Made by a program: the position numbers and the translations under genes. Under the pieces are notes generated by a model that saw nothing but the letters and a program-made list of their open reading frames with translations, had not been told where the DNA came from and made no database searches. Of a stretch of DNA of 33,600 nt, positions 1 to 9,356 are shown one piece after another. The stretch is from Planctomycetota bacterium. Its GTDB lineage: Bacteria; Planctomycetota; B15-G4; SIAN01. The stretch lies in contig VGYY01000008.1 in assembly GCA_016872815.1 (NCBI GenBank), positions 1 through 33,600 on the forward strand, given 5' to 3'. Numbering within the stretch: position 1 is the stretch's first letter; each line of letters begins with the position of its first letter.

Positions 1-1
1 G

Positions 2-2746
2 CCGCTGGCGCGACTCGCCTGCAGCCCGCCGGGCGAGCGTGACCGCGCCGCGGCTCCACGCCCGGACGGCCCCGGCAGCGAAGCGACCCGCGCCTGCGCG
101 GACGCGCCGATGCCAGCGCCCCCGACCGTGGTGAGCGCCGAGCGACGCGTCGAGGCGCCCGCTTCGGCTCCGACCGGATCGGCGGCGATGCTGCGCGATT
201 GGCGCGTGGAGCTCGATTGCGCCGCCGGCCTCGAATCGACCGTGCTCGAAGTGACCGTCGAGCCCGGCACGGAGCGGGCATCACCTCCACGCGCCCTGAC
301 GACCGTGCACGCCGGCGCCCGGTATTGCACGCTTCAGGCGGCATCCGGCGACCGCATCGTCGCTCGCGGCGAGGCGGTGGTCACGGCGCAAGCCGTCGTG
401 CCGTCGCGGTCGACGGCAGCGATCGTGCTGGTCATCGTCGCGCGCGAGCGACTCGCCGGTGCGCTGTTCCGGGCCGAGGATGGCGCGCCGCTGGTCGCCG
501 CGGAATTGCGCGTGGCGTCGATGGCCGACCCGACGCAGGAGTCGGCCCATCCGATCGGCGCCGCGTTCGATCTCCGTCCAGCGGCGGCCGCCCCGTGGCG
601 ACTCCGAATCGAGGCCGCCGGTCGCGCTCCGGCCGAGCTCCTCGACGTGCACCCCGGCCGCGCACTGCGCATCGATCTGGCTGCCGTCACGACACTGCAC
701 GGCACGGTCCTCGATCCGTCCGGAGTTCCGCTTGGCGGAGCCACCGTCACGGTCGGACGCCTCGGCACGCTGCCGGTCGACGAGCGCCTGATCGGTGCAT
801 CCGACGCCGACGGCGCATTCGTGCTCGACCCGGTCCCCGACCATGACCTCGTGCTCTGTGCGCGCTGCGACGGTTGCGCCCCGGCGCGGCTCGAACTGCG
901 CCGCGCGGAACTCGCGGTCGCTGACATCGAACTCCGACTTGGTGTCGAGTCCCGCTTCCGCGGCGTCATCGTCGCCGAGGACGGCACCCCCATCTCCGGG
1001 GCGCGCGTCATCGTCGGCAACCTCACCCACCAGTTCACGACCGGCTGGGTCCGCAGCGATGACGACGGCGGCTTCGCGATGCCATGGACGTCGGCGGCGG
1101 CGGAGTATCACGTGACCGTCCGCGCCGAAGGATTCTCCGACGGCGTCTTCGGCCCGTTCCGTCCGCCCTGCGACGATCTCTCCCTGATGCTGCGTCCGTT
1201 GCGCGACGTCGAGGTGATCGTGACCGACGCGGACGGGAATCCGCTCGCCGCCGCAACCGTCCTCGCGATCGCGCTGCACGGTCGCGACGAGCATGACCAC
1301 CACTCGTTCTTCGCACCGGCGCGCCGTGCCGTCACCGACGCCGACGGTCGCGGGCAACTGCCGTGGCTCGCGCGCATCCCCCACGAGCTCAGCGTGACCG
1401 CTCCGGGCGGCGCGACGACCACGACGCGGATCGACGCCGATCGGGACGCGATGGCACCCGTCACCGTCGCCGTCCCATCGCTCGAGCAGCGCGCGGTGTG
1501 CTGGCTCGACGCCGACGGTCGACCGATTCCCGGAGTCCGCCTGTTCCCCGCATTGCGCCGCCCGGACGGCGCCTGCTCGCCCCTCGTCTCGGCCGACCCG
1601 GTCACGACCGATGCGGCCGGCTGCGCCACGCTCTCCGCCGGGACCGGCTCCTCGGAGTGGTGGTGCGAGCGACCCGATGGTGGCTTGGCGATCCGTTCCC
1701 TCGCGACCCGTTGCGAGCGCGTCGATTGGACCTGGCCGCCGACCGCCGCCCTTCGCATCGAGGTTCCCGCGACCGCGGGTGCCCGCGCGGCGGCGCTCCA
1801 CGTGCTGGTCGTGCAATCGGACGGAGCGGTGCGAACCGCTCCACTCGGTCCGGAGGGCTGCGTCGAGATCGACGCGCTCGAACCGGGGTCGGCACGCGTG
1901 CGCCTGTTCGACGAGTGGGAGGCGAGTCGGTGGCAGTCGCACGTCGCCGACGAACGGCGGATCGAGCTCGGCGCCGGCCTGCTGCAGACGCTCCGCTGGC
2001 CGCTGCCGCGCGAGCGGTTCGCCGGACGCATCCGCGGTGCACCGCCGCGCGACGCACGCCTGCGCGTCGTCGCCCTCCCGGACCACGCCGGAGCGTCGGC
2101 TTCAGCGGCCGTCGCGTCGACGTCGTCGGTGGAGCTGGACGGTCGCTTCGTGCTGGCCGTCGGCGAGCGCGGTGCGCACGCCGTCATCGCCGTGGCGGAG
2201 ACCCTCCACGAGCTCTGGATCGACGGCTGGCGCGGGCTGCCCGCCGTGACCGGCGACGGCGTCGCTCTCGAGTGGCGGGCGCCAGACGCCCGCGTGCAGG
2301 TCCCCGCCGATGCCGTGGTCGAACTCCTCGACCGCGCCGGGACGCTGCTTGCCACCGCGCGCCCCGATTCCGCCGGCTGCGTCGCGATCAGCAGGACCGG
2401 CAGCGCCGACCTGCGCATCCGGGCCCGCTCGCTTCGCGGCACCGGATCGACGCTCGAACTTGGCCGGATCGGGTCGTTCTCGAAGTTGCCGGTCGCTCCG
2501 CTGGCGCGGATCGAGACCACGGTCCGGCGTGGCGCTGCCGCCGCCGGCCCGGGAGTCGCGTTGTCGGTCGAGGCGGTGTCGACGGGCGGCGGGAGCGACG
2601 GGCGCTACCACCTCCGCACCGACCGAGCCGGCCGCGCGACGATCGACGTGCCGGCCGGTCGCTACACGATCCGCCTCGGCGACCTCCATGCGGACGCCGT
2701 GGCAGATCCCGCGCAGCCAGCGAGCGTCTGGTTCACGCTCGACTGA
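2..2746 (+). CDS. Carboxypeptidase-regulatory-like (CarboxypepD_reg / Ig-like) repeat protein, 5' truncated by window edge
   Basis: ORF 110..2746, and the frame is open back to position 2. Repeated beta-sandwich segments of the type 'LHGTVLDPSGVPLGGATVTVG...SDADGAFVLDPV', 'RFRGVIVAEDGTPISGARVIV...DDDGGFAMPW' and 'RDVEVIVTDADGNPLAAATVLA...TDADGRGQLPW'. Confidence 0.75.
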   Translation, partial: PLARLACSPPGERDRAAAPRPDGPGSEATRACADAPMPAPPTVVSAERRVEAPASAPTGSAAMLRDWRVELDCAAGLESTVLEVTVEPGTERASPPRALTTVHAGARYCTLQAASGDRIVARGEAVVTAQAVVPSRSTAAIVLVIVARERLAGALFRAEDGAPLVAAELRVASMADPTQESAHPIGAAFDLRPAAAAPWRLRIEAAGRAPAELLDVHPGRALRIDLAAVTTLHGTVLDPSGVPLGGATVTVGRLGTLPVDERLIGASDADGAFVLDPVPDHDLVLCARCDGCAPARLELRRAELAVADIELRLGVESRFRGVIVAEDGTPISGARVIVGNLTHQFTTGWVRSDDDGGFAMPWTSAAAEYHVTVRAEGFSDGVFGPFRPPCDDLSLMLRPLRDVEVIVTDADGNPLAAATVLAIALHGRDEHDHHSFFAPARRAVTDADGRGQLPWLARIPHELSVTAPGGATTTTRIDADRDAMAPVTVAVPSLEQRAVCWLDADGRPIPGVRLFPALRRPDGACSPLVSADPVTTDAAGCATLSAGTGSSEWWCERPDGGLAIRSLATRCERVDWTWPPTAALRIEVPATAGARAAALHVLVVQSDGAVRTAPLGPEGCVEIDALEPGSARVRLFDEWEASRWQSHVADERRIELGAGLLQTLRWPLPRERFAGRIRGAPPRDARLRVVALPDHAGASASAAVASTSSVELDGRFVLAVGERGAHAVIAVAETLHELWIDGWRGLPAVTGDGVALEWRAPDARVQVPADAVVELLDRAGTLLATARPDSAGCVAISRTGSADLRIRARSLRGTGSTLELGRIGSFSKLPVAPLARIETTVRRGAAAAGPGVALSVEAVSTGGGSDGRYHLRTDRAGRATIDVPAGRYTIRLGDLHADAVADPAQPASVWFTLD

Positions 2747-2807
2747 ACGCGCCTGACCGGAGGTCCGCCGCGTTCGACCGGCGGCAGCCGCCCGCCCCGC
2801 CGGACCG

Positions 2808-3887
2808 TCATTCCATCGACGAGACGGCGGCGACGAGGCAGCCCTGCGAAACCGAATTGAGCGGCTCCTTGCCGAGGCGCACGCCCTTCAGCGGGATCGG
2901 CAGCTTCACCTTCTGCACTTCCTCGCGGAACACCTCGATGAAGCCCTGGATGAGCGAACCGCCGCCGGCGCAGACGATCTCGACCGGCTCGCTGAAGCTC
3001 GGCAGGTCGCGCCCCATCGCGAGGCGGTTGCGGATGTTCTGCAGGGTGTAGGAGATCAGGTTCCGGTAGTAGATCGCGATCGCCTCCTGCTCACGGCCCT
3101 TCGGCGAGCGGATGTCCATCCCGCTCTCCTTGATGAAGGTCACCTTGGAGGACGGCAGGCCGAGGACGGTCGCGGCGTTGCCGTCGATCCAGTCGCCGCC
3201 GCGCGCCACCGAGAAGGTGAGCGCCGCGATCGTCTTGTACGCGACGCAGACGTTCACCATCCCGCCGCCGAAGCTGATGCCGATGCCGGTGAATTCCTCG
3301 GCCGCCAGTTCCGCGAACGTGACCGCGTGGCCCTCGTTCATCGGGGTCGGGTTGTAGCCGAGCTTCTGCAGCATCCCGGCGAACAGCCCCTGGTGGTAGA
3401 CGATGTTGTTCTCCTTGTCCACCGACTCGGCGGGGACGGAGAAGAAGCACGGCTCGTTCGGGACGCACGGCTCGCCGAGCGTCTTCTTGATGATCATCTG
3501 CATCATCGGCAGGGCCTCCTTCTCCTGCGAGGAGATGAGGCCGTCCTTCATCGGGCGGCGCGTCGGCCGGCCGAAGACGTTCGCCAGCTCGAACGCCGAG
3601 GCGCCGAGCACGATCAGCGAGTTGTCGTGAACCACGTAGGGGACGTTGAGCCGCGTCAGCATCGAACGGCTGTGCACGTCGCCCTGGATGTCGAGGAAGG
3701 CGTTGCGCTCGCAGCGGACGACGATGCCGCCCTTCTGGTCGCGCACCGCCGCGAGGATGTTGGCCGTGCCGATGTCGAGACCCTTGCCGGCGAGCTTCGC
3801 CGTCATGGCCGGTCGGCCGCCCACGGATGCGGTGCCCGTCGCGCTCCCCGCCATTCCCTCGCTGCCGGTCATCTCTGCGCTGCCCAT
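2808..3887 (-). CDS. Actin/Hsp70-fold (ASKHA) ATPase, MreB-like, divergent
   Basis: Phosphate-1-like 'GLDIGTANILAAV', phosphate-2-like 'GIGISFGGGMVNVCVAY', adenosine-motif-like 'VCAGGGSLIQGF'. Start at MGSAEM with upstream GAGGGAAG. The longer ORF to 4868 overlaps the coiled-coil gene and is not needed. Confidence 0.75.
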   Translation of the reverse strand: MGSAEMTGSEGMAGSATGTASVGGRPAMTAKLAGKGLDIGTANILAAVRDQKGGIVVRCERNAFLDIQGDVHSRSMLTRLNVPYVVHDNSLIVLGASAFELANVFGRPTRRPMKDGLISSQEKEALPMMQMIIKKTLGEPCVPNEPCFFSVPAESVDKENNIVYHQGLFAGMLQKLGYNPTPMNEGHAVTFAELAAEEFTGIGISFGGGMVNVCVAYKTIAALTFSVARGGDWIDGNAATVLGLPSSKVTFIKESGMDIRSPKGREQEAIAIYYRNLISYTLQNIRNRLAMGRDLPSFSEPVEIVCAGGGSLIQGFIEVFREEVQKVKLPIPLKGVRLGKEPLNSVSQGCLVAAVSSME

Positions 3888-3967
3888 GTTGATTGCTTCC
3901 CTCGTGTCCCGTGGTTGCCTGGTGACGGCCATCCCAGTGCTTAGATCGGCACGGCGAATCCGGCGGC

Positions 3968-4756
3968 TCAAGCGCCGGGCTTCGCCTCGCGCAGGCTCTT
4001 CATCCGAGCCAGGGCATCGCTGACGTCGCTGCCCTTCCGTTCCTTCGCTTCGACCGCGTCGAGGTTGCCCTCGAGCTCGGGGATCGACTGGAACAGGCCG
4101 CTGATCTCGACCGGGGTCTCGTCCGGCGCCGCGGCGCCGACGTGGCGGCCGATCCGCTCGATCTTCGAGGCCAGCTCCGCGCCGAGCGACTCGATGCGCT
4201 TCTCGATCGCGCCGGAGAGCGGCTCCACCGCAGCGCCGACGGGCGGCGCCGCCGGCTCGGGGCGGGCGATGTCGCGGCGCAGAGCCTTCAGCTCGTCGAG
4301 CAGGTCCTGCGGGCTGCCGGCCTCGGCGCGCTGCCGCAACACGCGCAGCTCCGCTTCGAGTTCCGCGCGGCGCGCCTGCGCATCGACCAGCTGGTCGTCG
4401 CGCTCGGTGAGGCGCTGCTCGAGCTGCTTCAGCTCGGCCGCCTCGACCTCGAGCCGCGAGCGGATCTCTTCCATGGACTTCTGGGCGACGCCCTGCTGCT
4501 TCTCCATCTCCGAGCGCAGCATCTCGCGGAAGATGGCGGCCGAGTCCTTGAGCAGGTCGGCGCGCTCCTCGGGCGCCGCCGGCGACCCGCGCAATGCCAG
4601 CGCGCGGTCGACCGCCTGCGCGATCAGGTCGAGGACCTGGCTCGACCGGATCACCCGGACCTGCTCGAGGCCCTTCTTCCGAAGTTCGTCGAGCGTCGTC
4701 CGCGTCGCCCGCGAGGTCAGCTCGCTGCGGACGTCGCCAAGGAATTCGGTGGCCAT
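3968..4756 (-). CDS. Coiled-coil protein of unknown function
   Basis: Start MATEFLGDVRSEL preceded by GGGGAG. Long heptad-rich region 'EMEKQQGVAQKSMEEIRSRLEVEAAELKQLEQRLTERDDQLVDAQARRAELEAELRVLRQRAE'. Same strand as the ASKHA ATPase with an 80-nt gap. Confidence 0.75.
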   Translation of the reverse strand: MATEFLGDVRSELTSRATRTTLDELRKKGLEQVRVIRSSQVLDLIAQAVDRALALRGSPAAPEERADLLKDSAAIFREMLRSEMEKQQGVAQKSMEEIRSRLEVEAAELKQLEQRLTERDDQLVDAQARRAELEAELRVLRQRAEAGSPQDLLDELKALRRDIARPEPAAPPVGAAVEPLSGAIEKRIESLGAELASKIERIGRHVGAAAPDETPVEISGLFQSIPELEGNLDAVEAKERKGSDVSDALARMKSLREAKPGA

Positions 4757-4897
4757 TCGGTGCGCTCCCCTGCCGGAGCGGCTCCATCGACGACGCGGCC
4801 CGGTGACTGAAGCTGGTTTGGCGCGGGCGCTGCCCGGCCCGGGCGCCGGCGCCGCGATTGGCCAACATTTCCGCAACGCCGTCGCCGTGGCGCCGCG

Positions 4898-4927
4898 TTG
4901 ATCGTCACGCCGGCACCCCACTATGAT
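4898..4927 (+). promoter_or_regulatory. Candidate sigma70-type promoter for the hybrid histidine kinase
   Basis: TTGATC (4898-4903), 18-nt spacer, TATGAT (4922-4927), in the divergent intergenic region just upstream of the kinase. Confidence 0.45.
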
Positions 4928-4986
4928 CCGTCCGGTTCGCTCGAACCATGCCCCCAGCCAACATGGCGCCGCGCGTGGAAGGCCGA

Positions 4987-6477
4987 ATGGAGTGGATCGA
5001 CACCGTCCCGCTCCCCGCGCTGCGCGTCGATGCGCAGGGACGGGTCGCCGCCGCCAACCGGCTGGCCGCCAAGCTCTTCGATCGCGCACCCGCCGCGCTG
5101 CTGACCCGACTCGCCGCGGAACTGCGGCGCGAGGATCCGCAGGGGACGTCGCCCGCAGCGGAGATTCCGCTCGCCGACGGGACGCTGCTCCTCTTCCACG
5201 AGGGCGCCCTGGTGAGCGGGCTGCAGCAGCAGGTCTATCACCTGTCGCGCCTCGCATCGGCCGGCCGCCTGGTCGCGGTAGTCGTGCACGAGATCAACAA
5301 TGCGCTGTCGGGGATCATCGGCTACGCGCAGTACCTTCTGGCGCAACCGCTTCCGCCCGATGCCCATCGCGACCTCGCGCGCGTCCACGAGGAGGCGCTC
5401 CGCACCGCGCGCGTCGCCCAGAACCTGCTGCGCTTCAGTCGTGGCGGCCGGGGCGACCGCTCGATCCTGCGACCCGACGACCTCGTCGCCCGCTGCGCGG
5501 AGCTCAAGCGGCGCGACTTCGCGCTGCGCTCGATCAAGCTCGAATTCGACGTGGCCCCGGACCTGCCGCCGATCGAGGGCGATGAAGCGCTGCTCTCGCA
5601 GGTGCTGATCAACCTGCTGACCAACGCCCAGCAGAGCATCAGCGCGGTGCGCAACTGCGGCAATGTCTCGATCCGGGCGCGCAGCACCCGTCGCCGCGTG
5701 ATCATCGAAGTGACGGACGACGGACCCGGCATCCCGGCCCACCTGCGGGAGCGCGTGTTCGAGCCCTTCTTCACCTCGCGGCATGACGGGTCGGGCACCG
5801 GGCTCGGACTGACCCTGTGCCGGGAGATCCTCCGCGACCACAGCGGCGAGATCCGGATCACCCGAAGGGGGCCGCCCGGCGCGACGCTGCGCCTGTCGCT
5901 GCCGGCGGCCACCGCTGCGCCGCCGGCGCCGCTCGCGCCGCCGCCGCCGCGACCGCTCCCCATCAGCGGAAAGCGCGTCGTGATCGTCGAGGATGAGCCG
6001 TCGCTGCGCGAAGTCCTCACCCGGAGCTTCACCGGCCACGACAACCACGTCATCACCTTCGCCGACGGCGAGGACGCGCTGCCGTACCTGCTCAGCGAGT
6101 CGGTCGACCTCGTGATCAGCGACATGCGCCGGCCCGGACTCGACGGAATCCGGCTCTACGAGGAGATCGCGCGCACGCGCCCCTCGCTGCTGCGCCGCAT
6201 CCTGTTCGTGACCGGCGATGCGCTCGGTAAGGAGACCGCCGCCTTCCTGCGCCGCTCGCGCACGGTCGCGCTGCGCAAGCCGCTCGATCTCGACGAACTC
6301 GTCCGCGCCGCGCGCGCCATCGTCGAACAGCGGGAACAACAGGGCGAGCTGTTCGCGCCGCCGGACGCCAAGGAAGCCGACGCGGAAGGCGCCGCGGCGG
6401 CCGCCGTCCGGGCCGCGACGCCATCCGTCACGGCCGCGGCGGCCGGTCCGATCGTCGAGCGCGAACGCGAGGCGTGA
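4987..6477 (+). CDS. Hybrid sensor histidine kinase with C-terminal receiver domain (NtrB/PAS-like N-terminus)
   Basis: H-box 'VVVHEINNALSGIIGYAQ', N-box 'LINLLTNAQQSI', G1/F/G2 'DDGPGIPAHLRERVFEPFFTSRHDGSGTGLGL', receiver 'VVIVEDEP...LVISDMRRPGLDG...VTGD...LRKPLD'. ATG 4987 has GGAAGG upstream; ATG 4948 is an alternative start. Confidence 0.9.
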   Translation: MEWIDTVPLPALRVDAQGRVAAANRLAAKLFDRAPAALLTRLAAELRREDPQGTSPAAEIPLADGTLLLFHEGALVSGLQQQVYHLSRLASAGRLVAVVVHEINNALSGIIGYAQYLLAQPLPPDAHRDLARVHEEALRTARVAQNLLRFSRGGRGDRSILRPDDLVARCAELKRRDFALRSIKLEFDVAPDLPPIEGDEALLSQVLINLLTNAQQSISAVRNCGNVSIRARSTRRRVIIEVTDDGPGIPAHLRERVFEPFFTSRHDGSGTGLGLTLCREILRDHSGEIRITRRGPPGATLRLSLPAATAAPPAPLAPPPPRPLPISGKRVVIVEDEPSLREVLTRSFTGHDNHVITFADGEDALPYLLSESVDLVISDMRRPGLDGIRLYEEIARTRPSLLRRILFVTGDALGKETAAFLRRSRTVALRKPLDLDELVRAARAIVEQREQQGELFAPPDAKEADAEGAAAAAVRAATPSVTAAAAGPIVEREREA

Positions 6478-6498
6478 GCGCGGCCCGGCCCGCGCGAT

Positions 6499-7662
6499 TC
6501 AGTCCGCGAGCTCGGCGAGGAACAGATTGGTCTCCCGCGGGCGGACGCCGTGTCGATTGGCGGCCCAGACGAGGAACTTCCCATCCGGGCTCACCATCGG
6601 GAAACCGTCGAACTGCTCGTCCCAGGTGATCCGCTCCAGCCCGCTGCCATCCACCCGGATCATGTAGAGGTCGAAGTTCCGGTTCTTCGGATCGGTGTCG
6701 TGGAGGTTCGAGGAGAAGATCACGCGCTCCCCGTCCGGCAGCATGAATGGCGCCCAGTTCGACGCGCCGTTGGCGAGGAAGGTCCGCTTGTTCGCGCCGT
6801 CGGCATCCATGATGCGCAGCTCGAGCGGGCCGGGCCGCCACATGCCGAGCTGCATCATCTCGCGGTACGCCGCCTCCTGCTCGCCACCGGCGGGCGTCAA
6901 GCCGCGATAGACGATCCGCCGGCTGTCCGGCGTGAAGAACGCGCCGCCGTCGTAGCCGAGTTCGTGCGTCAGCTGCGTCAGGTCGCTGCCGTCGGTCCGC
7001 ATCTTCCACAGCTCGAGGTCGCCCGAGCGCATCGAGGTGAAGACGATCCACTTGCCGTCGGGCGAGACGGTGCACTCGGCGTCGTAGCCGGGGGTGCTCG
7101 TCAGGCGACGCAGGTCGCGGCCATCCGGCGCGGCCGAGAAGATGTCGAAGCCATCGTTGAACTTCCAGACGTAGCCGTACTTCTGCGGGTCCGGCGCCGC
7201 CGGCGGGACCGGCGAGTCGAGGTGCGTCGAGGCGTAGAGGATCCGGCGCCCGCCCGGCAGGAAGTAGCCGCACGTCGTCTTGCCGAGCCCCGTGCTCACC
7301 AGCCGCAGCCCGCCCGCGGCGAGGTCCATGGTGAAGATCTGGTCTGCGACGAGATCGGCGCGCGTCGACTGGAAGATGAGCTGGTCGCCCTCGAAGGAGA
7401 AGTACGCCTCGGCGTTCTGCCCGGCGAAGGTGAGTTGGCGCAGGTCGCGCAGCCGCGTCTCCTTCGGGTGCGTCTCGATGGCGCGCGCCGGCCCCTGGTC
7501 GTAGCGCGCCATGAACGCCGACGCCTCGGCGTCGCCCTTCGCGTGGAGGTCGGTGAGCGGGCAGCTGCCGAGCGGGCACTCGTTGGAGGTCCCGCAGCCG
7601 GCCGCGAACGCGACTGCCAGCAGGAGCGACGACCTGCCGGCGCGACGAAGGCTCATCTTCAC
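6499..7662 (-). CDS. PD40/TolB-like beta-propeller lipoprotein
   Basis: Signal/lipobox 'LLLAVAFAAGC' and repeated 'YDAECTVSPDGKWIVFTSMRSGDLELWKMRTDGSDLTQLT'-type blades. GTG start at 7662 with GGAGGAGG upstream; ATG 7656 is an alternative. Confidence 0.85.
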   Translation of the reverse strand: MKMSLRRAGRSSLLLAVAFAAGCGTSNECPLGSCPLTDLHAKGDAEASAFMARYDQGPARAIETHPKETRLRDLRQLTFAGQNAEAYFSFEGDQLIFQSTRADLVADQIFTMDLAAGGLRLVSTGLGKTTCGYFLPGGRRILYASTHLDSPVPPAAPDPQKYGYVWKFNDGFDIFSAAPDGRDLRRLTSTPGYDAECTVSPDGKWIVFTSMRSGDLELWKMRTDGSDLTQLTHELGYDGGAFFTPDSRRIVYRGLTPAGGEQEAAYREMMQLGMWRPGPLELRIMDADGANKRTFLANGASNWAPFMLPDGERVIFSSNLHDTDPKNRNFDLYMIRVDGSGLERITWDEQFDGFPMVSPDGKFLVWAANRHGVRPRETNLFLAELAD

Positions 7663-7803
7663 TGGCGTCTCCTCCTCCGCTCGTTCTGCGACCGTGCGCC
7701 CGCGCTGCCACCGCCGCCGGCGGCCCGGCAAAGGGCGAAGAGGGTATCAGCTCGGGGCGCGCAATCGACTTCGTTTCGCCGTCGCGTGGCGACGCTCGAT
7801 CGT

Positions 7804-8457
7804 TCAGAGGTGCGGTCGCACCGCACCGAACTCGACCCGCCAACGCGACTCCGCCGCCGCTTCCGCAGCGACGAGGACGCCGCCAGCCGCCGCGATCAGC
7901 GCCCGCGCACGCGCATGGTCCGGATCGTCGGCCCGGATGACGGGCGCCGGCGCGACGCGCAGCTCGAAGGCAAGGCCATCCCCCTGCTTCTCGACGACCA
8001 GCCGCACCGCACCGTTGCCGCCGCTGCGGACCGGATCGACCGGCAGCAGGAGGCAGAGCAGGACCAGCGCGGCCGCTTCCGGGTCCGCCGGCGGCGGGGC
8101 CCCGGGATCGACCTGACGCTCGAAACGCACCCCGCGGCCCCGCCAGGCGAGCTCCGTCACGCGCTCGACCGTCTCGGCGACCGCTCCGGCCGTCCGGGCG
8201 GCCGCATCGCCCGCGGCGTCCTCGGGTGCCAGGCGACGGATCCAGCCGACGAGCGTCTCCATCTTCGCCAGCTGCTGATCGATCATCGTGCCGATCCGGT
8301 CCGACATCGGCACGCCGGCTCTTGCGAGCTGGCGCACGCCCGCCATGACCGTCAGCACGTTGTTGGTCTCGTGGAGGATCGCGCCTCCGAGCCAGCCGAA
8401 CACGGCTCGCCGCGCCCGGTCATGTTCGCGGCCGTCCACTCCTCCGGCGTGCCCCAT
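7804..8457 (-). CDS. Degenerate histidine-kinase-like protein (DHp helix with HETNN; ATPase motifs not recognisable), possible histidine phosphotransferase
   Basis: 'FGWLGGAILHETNNVLTVMAGVRQLARAG' resembles a HisKA H-box. No N-box, DxGxG or G2 motif in the C-terminal half. ATG 8457 preceded by GGAG. The longer ORF start at 8511 is less likely because only 35 bp would separate it from the divergent gene. Confidence 0.65.
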   Translation of the reverse strand: MGHAGGVDGREHDRARRAVFGWLGGAILHETNNVLTVMAGVRQLARAGVPMSDRIGTMIDQQLAKMETLVGWIRRLAPEDAAGDAAARTAGAVAETVERVTELAWRGRGVRFERQVDPGAPPPADPEAAALVLLCLLLPVDPVRSGGNGAVRLVVEKQGDGLAFELRVAPAPVIRADDPDHARARALIAAAGGVLVAAEAAAESRWRVEFGAVRPHL

Positions 8458-8546
8458 CTCTTGCTCCGTCGCGCGCCGCTCGCTGCAGCGCTTGCATCGC
8501 GTCCCCGCCACCGTAGGGTACCGCGGATCAAGCGGGAGCCCGGCGC

Positions 8547-9323
<777 letters not shown>

Positions 9324-9356
9324 ATCGCCCGGCGCTGGCGGCCAGACGGATCGGAC

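Noticed and set aside
3888-4868. N-terminal extension of the ASKHA ATPase ORF (start 4868)
   Set aside because: Overlaps the coiled-coil gene in another frame, and the translation is Arg/Gly-rich; an internal ATG with a good SD exists at 3887.
4757-5257. N-terminal extension of the coiled-coil ORF (start 5257)
   Set aside because: Antisense to the histidine kinase N-terminus; ATG 4756 with GGGGAG upstream is better.
6478-6495. Short GC hairpin (GCGCGG-CCCGGC-CCGCGC) between convergent kinase and TolB-like genes
   Set aside because: 6-bp all-GC inverted repeat in a very GC-rich genome with no U tract; not distinguishable from chance.
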